Source: Candolleomyces eurysporus (taxonomy: Eukaryota; Basidiomycota; Agaricomycetes; Agaricales; Psathyrellaceae). From it: DNA of 21,496 bases. A model generated the notes under the pieces. The model was not told where the DNA came from, made no database searches, and was given only the letters and a program-made list of their open reading frames with translations. This document shows positions 1 to 8,624 of this stretch, piece after piece; position 1 is the first letter of the stretch; each line of letters starts with the position of its first letter. A program made the position numbers and the translations under genes. The stretch is from the NCBI GenBank assembly GCA_027579435.1, contig JANBPK010001350.1, positions 1 to 21,496 of the forward strand, given 5' to 3'.

Positions 1-33
1 GATTGGTCTCACCTTGAGCGATCAGCCAGGTTG

Positions 34-1378
34 TCATTGAGACTCGCAGACCTCATAAAGCTGGAAGTACCACTCAGCGCCCGGGTGACCGGGATTCATG
101 TCGACATCCTTGATCCAGAACAACCTTCCCCGAGATCTAAGAGCATAGTCCCTTTGCCGGGCCTGAGCAAATGGCCAAGGCTTCAAGAGGTTAATCATGC
201 GGGCTCCGATTGCCTCAAGAAATATGCAAAGATTGCCGGTCGCAGGGAGGGGTGAGCTTGTGATGTTGACAGCAGCCGAGGCATGGTGGAGAGTAGGGGA
301 GTCCTGGATTTCTGGTACCGTCTGTATGTAACGGGTTGCGGTCACGTTGTGCGCCGTTCCATCCTTACTCTGTATGACCCATCGATGAGTCGGGTCGAAC
401 ACCAAGTGCTCGTTTGACCTAGGACGACTGTTGAGGAACTTCAAAATCAGGTTGTTGACAGTACCCTGGAAATCAGGCATAGACGGATCTATCTCAGGTA
501 CATCAACATGCCATCCCGGTGGCACAGTTTCCCCAGAGGTTTCCCGACGCATGCCCATCGGCCTGAGTAAGAGGTCCTTGGGCTGCTGATTCGATCGGAC
601 AATTTGGAAGGGATCGAAGGTTGCGCTCAAACAGGGTCGCGTCGATGAAGCGGGACCGGACGGGGGGGTCGTCCGAGTGGTTGGAGCCACATCGGATAGG
701 ATGGTTCTCTCCACTCCTTTTGCCTCGCCCAGTGTCTCCTCCCTTTCCTCCCTTCTCTTTTTTTCTTGCCTGGCGGTTGAGCACCCTCACTAAGGCCTGG
801 TTCGCCTCAGCAGTAGCGTTTGCCTTGGCAGGTGGGATGCCAGTACGGGTACTAGTGTCTCTGGAAACTCGATGATCAGCATTCTCTGGAAGAGGCTCCC
901 GCCCAGCAGTAGCTAGAGCCGCAGCAGAAGGAGGCGGGCAATCGGAGGCAGAATGAAGAATAGCATTCCTCAGAGTGGTGGGTTGGATATCAGACGCCGA
1001 AGCAGCCACCACCGTGGTCGCAGAGGCACCACCTGAGATAGCAGTAGCACGAGCCATGCTCCGTGTGATGGGTCGAGAAGACGCAGCATTAACACGAGAC
1101 AGACTTCGAGTGACGGGTCTTCGGAAGATAGACTGGGAAGCAAGAGGTGCCGTAGCCATGACACGGCCAGGAGAATGGCTGGCGACAGCAATAGCCCAAG
1201 ACATGCTTCGAGTGGCGGCCCGGAAGGGGGCAGGACCAGCACGAGCCATGTTCCGAGTGACGTGTTGGGAGGTCGACGCTGAAGCGAGAGCGGTAGACTT
1301 TGCCATGACTCGCTTCTTCCTCCTGTTTGCCGCTGCATCTGCCTTGGTCTTTGCAGCCATGCCACGAGTGACAGCCAT
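34..1378 (-). CDS. Basic protein with N-terminal TRSM-type short repeats, unknown function (frame break near 662-668)
   Basis: I do not recognise the family. The ATG at 1378 has a good context (A at -3, G at +4). The first 110 residues are Ala/Ser/Arg-rich and carry about seven copies of a short motif, (V/I/A)TR(S/N/G)M(A/S)(R/W)A; the motif Arg falls at residues 5, 23, 42, 57, 72, 91 and 106, two copies being degenerate (RVMA). The frame open from 1378 runs to 503; a second frame open from 714 runs to the stop at 34, and its C-terminal half (residues such as WHVDVPEIDPSMPDF, FDPTHRWVIQ, WIKDVDMNPG) looks like a folded domain. The two join if one base is dropped at the G7 run (662-668), giving 447 residues. 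An intron of about 70 bp with a weak GTTTGA donor would also fit, giving 424. The basic repeats could suggest nucleic-acid binding, but that is only a guess. Confidence 0.6.
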
Positions 1379-2502
1379 GATTGGTCGAATTTCGGTAAGT
1401 AGGATTTGACCGAGACGTTTGCGTTGAATGGAGATAACGAGTGGTTTGGTGTATAGGGAACTGGATGTGTGGTGATAGACAATAGCTGTATGTGTTCGTT
1501 TCGTTTGTGAGATGGGAGGTGATACTTCTGAGAGGAGTGGGGCCCTGGAGAATCTGTTTCTCGAACGGTAGCGCTTACATAGGCACGCTGGTCAACCCCT
1601 TAGATACGACGTTGTCACTCCCCCAAGCAAAACTAGTGCTTGGTTGTCAAGCGAAGGGCGCACGAGATGGTATTTAGGCGGCGTACTAACAATTGAATTC
1701 GATATTTTGGGCAATGAGTCGACGAGACAAGACAAAACAAACACCGGCGTCGGGTCCAAGCAACATGATACTCAAGCCGTACCTCTCTTATAAGACCCCT
1801 GATCGACGACAGGAACACATGTGACTGATATGGTAACCGTTGACGGAGTAGAGTGGTCTAGCCATCGCAAATTATACCCGACAACGGCTCAAGGCGGTCT
1901 CAAGGCTAACAACGTTCACTCTGCCATGACAGGCTGTGTGTATACACTGATACAGTCGATGCCGCAAAGCACGTCCTGCACAGCTTAGTTTTGGCTCAGT
2001 TTCCCATTTGTCTGGATGGACGCGCCAGCTCAGTTGGGGCAACGTGGGGATGCGAACTTTGCAGTCATGTTCTCCAGCAAGACACAGGTGCCCCAACACA
2101 CTCTCGCTCTCTCTTACATGCTGCTACTCTTCTCGGAGCAGTATATGCGGTTGGCAAGTACTAGAGATTCCTCCTGGTTGACTTGCCGTCACATTCACGC
2201 CCTTCGGGGTACTCGGGGTCACTTTCTACCATCAAGGACTGGAATCAGCTTGCCAGTTTGTTCAACAACAGGCTGCCGAAAAGAAAGCCGGGTCGTACGG
2301 ATACTATGAGGGGACGAAATTTCCATGTAATGCGGAACGGGCCGAAAGACGACGAGTTTGCCGGTGATTCAGCTCTGAGCTTAGAGCGGGATTACGTCCG
2401 AGTGAAGTAAATCATCGCACTTTCCTTCGCCAAGAGATCCCACCGATGGAATGCAGAATGACAATCTTCCAGGCTTGAAGCTTGGAGACTTAGCTTTCAG
2501 GA
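1379..2502. other. Intergenic stretch with a weak coding fragment
   Basis: No gene can be modelled with confidence. On the plus strand, 2182-2367 is open and reads like protein (it contains VTFYHQGLESACQF and GSYGYYEGTKFPCN), but it has no ATG and no obvious acceptor in front. An overlapping frame, 2183-2410, is also open and ends at TAA. At most one can be real. They may be the remains of a small gene. The part next to 1378 should hold the promoter of the TRSM-repeat gene; no clear TATA box was seen. Confidence 0.3.
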
Positions 2503-3098
2503 ATGGATTTTATTCATTATTTCCTGGCNTTTTTTGTGTTTCAGTGTCCTGTTATGTTTCATGGCTTGGCCTATGGACCTTGTATTCATACGTACGTTGT
2601 AAGAGCTACCCTGGGCCGGTATCTTGAGATCTTGCTCGTTAAAACATCTGTTGTGATTGAGCAGTCGGTGTTGTCTCCCTGGGTGAAAGAGGCTCAGATA
2701 GAGATGGTACTAACTCATTGACTGAGGAATGAAGGAGATTGGCTACGCACACGGCTGCGATTCCTCCGTAAATATGCGCAGACAACTAAGAACGAGGCGA
2801 GAAGGTAAGTCCAGAAGGGATCGATGACCGATATCGTGCAACATAAATACTGACGTCTTCTGTGTATACTCAAATTAGGCTTTGTAACTGGGAGCTCCGC
2901 CTAAAATTTTTGACTATTGGCAATGATCGCCAGTTCTCGGCATTTGTATTTCTGAAAGACATTGATAATCTGCTGGGACAAGGACAAGGTGCAAACCGGT
3001 ACTTTGAAAAATTGGCTACTTATACAGAACTGAGAAATATAACGGAGCAAGCGTACTTGTACAGAATCATCAACTCAGAGGGGGATCTCAGCTCATAA
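2503..3098 (+). CDS. Possible spliced plus-strand gene of unknown function, exon limits unsure
   Basis: A canonical donor (GTAAGT at 2805) and an acceptor (TTAG ending 2878) define a 74-bp intron. It joins an upstream frame (containing GDWLRTRLRFLRKYAQ) in phase to a downstream frame (LCNWELRLKFLTIGN to the stop at 3096-3098). Further upstream the same frame is open from the ATG at 2503 except for one TGA at 2719-2721. Just before that stop lies a perfect TACTAAC branch-point sequence, so another intron may remove it, but the phase then favours a different reading. No family is recognised. The N at 2529 lies in the first segment next to a T run. It could be a small gene converging on the UbiA gene (stop at 3183), or a relic with one nonsense mutation. 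Confidence 0.27.
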
Positions 3099-3176
3099 AG
3101 AAAGTATTCGCCATCAGATCAAGCGGTGATCAGGGGCCCAAGCCCGCTCGGCAGGAACATGTCGGTAGTTGACGCC

Positions 3177-3193
3177 TGTCTCTTATAGAGACA
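3177..3193. repeat. 17-bp palindrome at the end of the UbiA gene, resembling a Tn5 mosaic end
   Basis: Seven-base perfect inverted arms (TGTCTCT / AGAGACA) are separated by TAT. The predicted TAA stop of the UbiA gene lies inside. The twelve bases at 3176-3187 equal the first twelve of the 19-bp Tn5/Nextera mosaic end; the remaining seven do not match. Confidence 0.6.
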
Positions 3194-4455
3194 CAGATGG
3201 AGCAGTGTGAGTGAGAGCCAATACTTCGATGGCATTTTCAGCAGCCTATTCAAAGAGGAGGAAGACATCATGAGAAACTCATACTGTAGAAGAAGTTTGT
3301 CCTTGCGTCATCCTTGGGGTTTCGGTAGAGGATGGATCGTATGCCGACGACAAGCGACAGTCCGTAATAAATCGCTCCAAGCCACATAGGCGGTCTAGAG
3401 GCAACTGTAATGAGAGTCGTCCACATGGGGACAAGGAACAGCAACACGAGGCGAGACATGAAGGGGAACATCATCGGCACGGTGTTTCGTCCAATCTCAC
3501 GATCTCCCTCGACGTCTTGGAAGTCTTGTGCGTGAACAGTAGTGGCGATGACAAGTGAGAAGACGATGAGTTCAGGATATTTCTTCCAGTCGAGAATTTC
3601 AGCCAAGGGTGCGGGCCCGGGACACTCTGTTGTGCATTCCGTCAGCAACTAATCGCGGAAATTTTTGATCTCAAAATAAAACCTACCTGCAACGAGGACA
3701 GCGCCGAGAGCCATTGTAGGGTACCCGTAGGCAAGTATGAAGATCTTCATGAAGCCATTTTGGTCCCAACCGAGGTAATTGTATACGAAGACGAGGAAGG
3801 TGAAGAGCGTGGACGTAACGAGGACGGCCTTTCGAAGGTAGAAGGAAAGGAGGCAGCAATAAGCAACACTGATCCATCGGAGGATTCTCGCATTGCGCAA
3901 CGAAATGCGCCCCGCGGGAATCGGTCGCCATGGCTTATTCTTTGCATCCTCCTCCGGGCTTATAGCCTGGTTATTGATGTTGAACTGTAACAAAATAGAC
4001 CAAAGCCAGAAGACCGCCTTCACGCTATTTGAGATAGGGCTAGAAGGGCAGACTTGCGCTGTTCCGAGTCCCAACACGCTCTAAGGAAGATGGGATTAGN
4101 CCCCCGTCAAAGTAACAGCGCAGGAAAAACGCACTACTGGGATAAGCGTAGTCTTGAAATCCGACTGAGTAAACAGTATGAGAGTCCAGGCATGGTACCC
4201 GATGTCCTGTAAGATGCTGCTCATGTTGGAGACGAGGGACATGACTAGTAAGTGAAGTGGGAAAGGGTGGGAGCTGTTTGGGGATTGGAAGGGACCTGTG
4301 CAGTATTTGACCATTTGGCAGTAGCAGGCCACAGCTACAGACAAGCCCATTAGTAGCCTCCAATGGAGCATAAGATCGAGGGCTCTTAGATTGAGATTCG
4401 GTACCAGGCGACGCGGAGCGCCAGCCACCATAATCCGCACTGAAGCGTGCGGCAC
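3183..4455 (-). CDS. UbiA-family membrane prenyltransferase (or UbiA-type terpene cyclase), four exons
   Basis: Integral membrane enzyme of the UbiA superfamily, which moves prenyl groups from prenyl diphosphates to acceptors; a few members cyclise terpenes instead. My model has exons 4455-4138, 4080-3687, 3626-3285 and 3223-3183. The introns are 57, 60 and 61 bp and all phases agree, giving 364 residues. Motif one (about residues 143-164) reads NQAISPEED followed by NKPWRPIPAGR. Motif two (272-284) is DFQDVEGDREIGR. Both bind the Mg-diphosphate. FTQSDFKTTLIP (about 94-106) is typical of the fungal subfamily's first helix, and the last exon ends ILALTHTAP, matching the family's C-terminus. 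Compared with classical NDxxDxxxD, motif one has lost two Asp (Q and S instead). The first 70 residues fit the family poorly, so translation may start later (Met72 or Met78). The N at 4100 lies in intron 1. No biosynthetic neighbours are visible, so the substrate cannot be predicted. Confidence 0.88.
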
Positions 4456-5445
4456 TGTCGCTGAATGGGATAGGCACTCACTTGAATTTTATTGCTCATA
4501 ATTCTTCAAGCCAAGTCTCATAGGTGGTGGGACAAAAGACGCATAGCACGGATCACTCATCTTTGACAGGTATGTTTTTTTGCAATAAGCGCCGTATTGG
4601 GCGCCTGCTTACCCACCTACTTATGAGAACAGTACAACTCGGGGTCTCTAAGTGAGACTTGGGGCACACGTAGAACGAATCCTGAATAGTTTTTTACAGC
4701 TGGGCCCTGGTCATATGGAGTGGTGGCTCATTGTCCGGCTAATGCCTCGTGTTCTGATCGTGAGCCATCGACTCCGTTGGTAGCGTGACCAATGAATAGA
4801 CGCCCTGAAGGTCGATGAGAGGTATCACAGCCCTCATGGGATTAAGTTATCCCATCTTGTGTCGTAAAATTTTCGTCTCGGGAGTGGATATTAAACATGC
4901 CATGTGCCTTTTCAATGCTCAAGTATCATGGAAAAACATTGAAAAACATTGAAACAGCCGTGTTCATTAGTTGAGCGCTATGAGCCGCGATAAGCTGTTG
5001 TCTCTAGCAGATCTGTTATTTCGAAGGAGAAATAGTACCTTGGTCCACGCCATGCTAGGCGCTCAGGAGACGGATGATCATTTTTGCTAACAAATTTGTA
5101 CCGTATGACTGATGGTCTGGTCTTCTGATGGTACCAGCTGCACCACCGCAACGAGGTTCAAATCGTGGTCGATAAGCAAAACCAGGATTTTAAAATAGGT
5201 ATGCACAAGTAGTATTCTGTGAAATGTGGAAATGAGCAATATCTACGAGACGCTCATGATTGAATAAAGAGATATGAATCGTTGAGCCACGTGAGGCATG
5301 CCTCCGAGATGCTGGGCCACGGTGGCAGAGACTAAAGCACTTAGATCGTAAATAACCCTCCCCGAAGAGGGAAAATGAAAGAGAGAGAAGGAAACCACAA
5401 AATATTACCTTCACAAAAATCGCTCTCTCGATCCGGCGCTCTTCT
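4456..5445. other. Intergenic, nothing recognised
   Basis: About 1 kb between the UbiA 5' end and the 3' end of the next gene. Frames are short and not protein-like. It holds a two-copy GAAAAACATT repeat (about 4930-4950) and a tRNA-like B-box, GGTTCAAATC, at 5155-5164 that does not fold into a tRNA. Confidence 0.6.
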
Positions 5446-6392
5446 TCACGACAAGTCTGACAACCCCGACGCCAACGGTACTAGTGAAAGGTGTGACCCA
5501 TTAATTGACGCCTCATGCCCTGAGGTCTCATTTCCGCGTCCGACTCAGACGGAAAGAGGTATCTGTAGATGATGTGCGACGCCGTGAAGACTCACGTTCG
5601 CCACCCTCCTCGATCGCAGTTCCAAATCAGAAAACGTACCCCATCTTGACTTGAACGGTCCGGAAGACTCGTAGATAGGATTCGGTGCACTCTCCTTTAC
5701 CTCTTCCAGATCCACCTCCTCGTCAGATTCATAACCGTCGGCGAAGCAAGATGGGAGATATCGGATTTGGTTCGGAGGGCCAATTGTAAACCAGTCATCG
5801 CTGGGAGGTATAGGAAGCGTCGGCGATGAGGAGTCTGATCTTCATCGCAGACAGCGACGGTACTGGTCCAGCTCGTTCGACAAATGTGACCCTCATCCGT
5901 CACCTCCGGACTCGACTGGTCTTCATCGTGGCAGTCGGCGTCGTCGACCCTAAACGGAGCAACGTGGTGAGAGGTTCGGCTATAAGGGCGCCGCGCTAGA
6001 TACGCACGCCGGATAGTGAACTCCATGTCGTTTTCGGTGCCTAGGTCGGAGGATACGTCAGAGTGAACTGAGGCAGCTGAGCCGGAGTGTATGGAGGCCC
6101 AATCTTTGGCACCTTGAGTGGAATAATGACCCGTTAGCGAGATGGATCTATCTTATGAGATTGAGGTATGAGAGTTGAAATACACCGGAAACGTACTGAT
6201 AGGATGGAATACGATGATCGCCCCAGCAACCGGCGCTGATTGGTAGCAACAAAATTCCCGTCTTTCAACTTCCCGGCACCTCGGGATGGGGAGAGGTGGT
6301 TCGATAGCAGACGCGTCACCAGGCGATACCTTTCCCTGAAAGGCCTTTTTCGAGAATATGGAAATAAGGAAGTGCCTAAACTTGGAGAACAT
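5446..6392 (-). CDS. Ser/Asp/Glu-rich hypothetical protein, four exons
   Basis: No family recognised. I joined four short frames. Exon 1 is 6392-6197 (begins MFSKFRHFLISIF; contains VSPGDASAIEPPLPIP). Exon 2 is 6151-5891 (contains DWASIHSGSAASVHSDVSSD, then DDADCHDEDQSSPEV). Exon 3 is 5834-5596 (contains DDWFTIGPPNQIRYLPS and DGYESDEEVDLEEV). Exon 4 is 5526-5446 (ends LVPLASGLSDLS). Introns are 45, 56 and 69 bp; the first and third have canonical donors GTACGT and GTGAGT. The middle one would use GTCACA, a poor donor, so that junction may be wrong or may mark a frameshift. Phases agree throughout, giving 258 residues. The acidic, Ser-rich composition suggests mostly disordered protein. A short basic-hydrophobic N-terminus could target a membrane or organelle, but this is uncertain. 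Confidence 0.5.
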
Positions 6393-8189
6393 CGCGAGGC
6401 GTCGAAAGAGCGAAAGGAATAGGAGTTGGCCACATTAAATAGGTGCCGATACCTTTACGCGCCTTGGGATAATATATCGGGAGATATTGTGGCACTGTGG
6501 TGATCGTCATGGATGGGCCGGCTCAAGACCCCCGTGGACCAATGCACACCTCACCTGCCATTTTCTACGACTGATACGACGGGTATCTAGTGCTTAAAGG
6601 TCCAAGAGCTTTCCAACTTTTAGCATAGGCCGTGCCCCTGGGAGAGTCGCCCTTGAAACGTGGTGAGGTCCGCCACGAGAACAAGAAAGACCATTAGGGC
6701 CTTCATGAAAAATAGCATGCTTACAACCTGGTCACAACGTCGGGTCAGGAGATGGCTCTTGCGAGCATTGGAAAGCGCCGTTTGTCTTATTATATCATGT
6801 CTCTCCATCGGGAGACGAAAACAAAAGGAAAGGTTGTACATGGACGGTGGTGGGCAGGACACAAAGTTGAGGGCAGATAGCGGATAATCGATAGATTGGC
6901 CCTAACCCTGCCTAACCCTAATTGGCCCTCGCAGCACGCCACACACTCCGGCTTTCTCCCTCATGCAATCAAGATACTTCCCTAGAACACATTCTCCTGG
7001 TTTCTTGAGTCATTCTAAGGGAGTTATTCAAAGGCAATCTGTCGGAAGTTCGAGGTGCAGAGATGGCGGTGCACATGACCTCCACCTCGGCTGCTGGCAA
7101 TGAAAGCAACACCGTCCATCAGCCTGTGGCTCTGGCTTTGAGGGCACTGGCTTCGCAACAACCATTTACCCCACATTCGTCTCCGTCGCTTAGGAAGAAA
7201 CCTGCGACATGAGAAGTACTTCCTCTGCGCCAGTAGGTGCACTCGTTCGATCCCCTGCAGAAGTTAACAACGTTGATCTATCATTCTTAGTGGACATTGT
7301 GCCATACAGACATCCTTTACTCAACCCGGGCGTGCTGCGCAGCAAGGTCAGTGCTTTCGATCATTCTGTTCTGCGGTGCAGACGTTCACTCTTCACCTAG
7401 ATTTCGTCTCCTATTGGCCACACTCCTCACGTTGCGTACCCTTGCACAATGTTTGCCCTACACACAAGATCCTTGCCAACGGTATACTTTGTTTGATGCT
7501 GGTAAAAGGGAATTGTCTCGGCAACACTCCCCAGGTTTCGGGGCTTCCCTGTCTCGTCGAATTCAGGGCGAAAGATCCACGTTTTCAGTAATAATTGTTA
7601 CAAAAGTGCACTTACGACAGGAATGTATCATACTCGGCGACAGTGAAGACTCATTCGATGACGGAATACACGAATCCTTTCAGCATTCACTGCATTCACT
7701 GAAGCTGCTCGTAATCCTGGAGTTTCCTGTCTTCATGTAAATTAAAGTGTATAATTACTACTGCTGTACCACAAGGGGTTTACCCTACACGAAGATCACA
7801 CGAGGGTCGCTATTCCTGTTACATCAAGTCGGACTGCGGCTTGTCCAGTAGAAGCGAACCTTTCTTCTTTCCCCTTACCGGCAGTTCTTCAGCAGTTAGT
7901 TTTGAGTCAAATCAACGGGAATTCCCGTGTCAGCAAAGGGCACCGATTACGAGACTCAACGCGTTTACTCTCGCCAGCTCCTTGATAGCCTGGCAAGAAC
8001 AGCGGGCTGTGCATTCCGACACTGGACGTTGCGTAGTACTGTGCCTTCTGTTTTGCTCGGACGACTGAGGATTTATAGATCCACAACATCGGAAAAATGA
8101 CAAGTAAAATATCGCAGAATCGGCGGATGATACATGACTCAGACGAGATTATGATAGTGAGGGTCGAGCTCCTTCCTTCACTCTAACCC
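6393..8189. other. Gene-poor intergenic region
   Basis: No supportable gene. The longest frame (plus strand, 7297-7740, 147 codons) begins with TTG and shows no domain. On the minus strand 6620-6862 encodes a hydrophobic stretch (FFMKALMVFLVLVADL) that could be a signal-peptide exon, but no partner exon was found. The region contains the telomere-like repeat at 6895-6929 and a two-copy GCATTCACT repeat near 7682-7700. Confidence 0.5.
6895..6929. repeat. Short interstitial telomere-like repeat between 9-bp direct repeats
   Basis: About 20 bp of degenerate CCCTAA (TTAGGG) units at 6900-6921, the telomere repeat of most filamentous fungi, with one C-for-A type variant. The block is bounded by two identical copies of ATTGGCCCT, at 6895-6903 and 6921-6929. 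Confidence 0.55.
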
Positions 8190-8624
8190 CTAGGAAGCCT
8201 GGGAACCTTTCCAGGGGCATCTTGCATAGGTTGGATGAGCTTTACCCTTGACCGTCCACTCTTGGCATGATTAGCTATTATCTTCTGGAAGGGATACGAT
8301 CGACTCACCTTCAAAATAACGGAGATCTCCATCATCAAGATATGTGGGTGTCAGCCTTGTCGATACCATGCAACTGCACCTCGGTAAGCCTGGATTTATC
8401 GACAAAGGGCTTTACCACGGCGTTGCCATTGTCGGCCTCGAAGTCGGAAGCTGTGCTCGTTGCCTTGGACTCTGCCTTTATAGTCTCTCTCCTGTCAGTA
8501 GATCCTCAGTAGAAGTCTGAAGCTTTGTACTTGGAGAGTTCTACCTGGGCTCAATCCGAGCGGTATCATGGTATGAGAATGCCATGAGTTGACGCAAGTC
8601 TTCCACTTTCGGCGAGAAGAGATG
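8190..8624 (-). pseudogene. Broken coding region with a DUF427-like CPWKG motif
   Basis: Three protein-like segments lie in order. Segment one, 8624-8545, contains VEDLRQLMAFSYHDTARIEP. A 53-bp intron (GTAGAA to CTGACAG, 8544-8492) leads in phase to segment two, which contains SDFEADNGNAVVKPFVDKSR and LTEVQLHGIDKAD. That frame stops at TGA, but the neighbouring frame continues with TPTYLDDGDLRYFE to a canonical donor, GTGAGT at 8308. A 48-bp intron with a CTAAT branch site follows, and the last segment, 8260-8190, contains TYARCPWKGSQAS and ends at TAG. CPWKG is the hallmark of DUF427 proteins, where Ala-Ser-Tyr-Tyr usually follows; here a stop replaces the first Tyr. One base must be gained or lost between segments two and three. 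I read it as a decayed or mis-assembled gene; the DUF427 link rests on one short motif. Confidence 0.35.

Noticed and set aside
975..1409. 144-codon plus-strand frame over the TRSM-repeat exon
   Set aside because: Its apparent repeats (AMLRV, DMLRVA) are just the complement of the TRSM motifs. The minus frame has the better start context and motif regularity.
5082..5181. Possible tRNA: GGTTCAAATC B-box with TTTTGCT/AGCAAAA flanking complement
   Set aside because: The T-stem has only three of five pairs, the spacing from T-loop to acceptor stem is wrong, and no anticodon arm could be drawn. At most a degenerate tRNA-derived fragment.
7297..7740. 147-codon plus-strand frame
   Set aside because: It begins with TTG, not ATG; no domain, no splice partners, composition like intergenic DNA.
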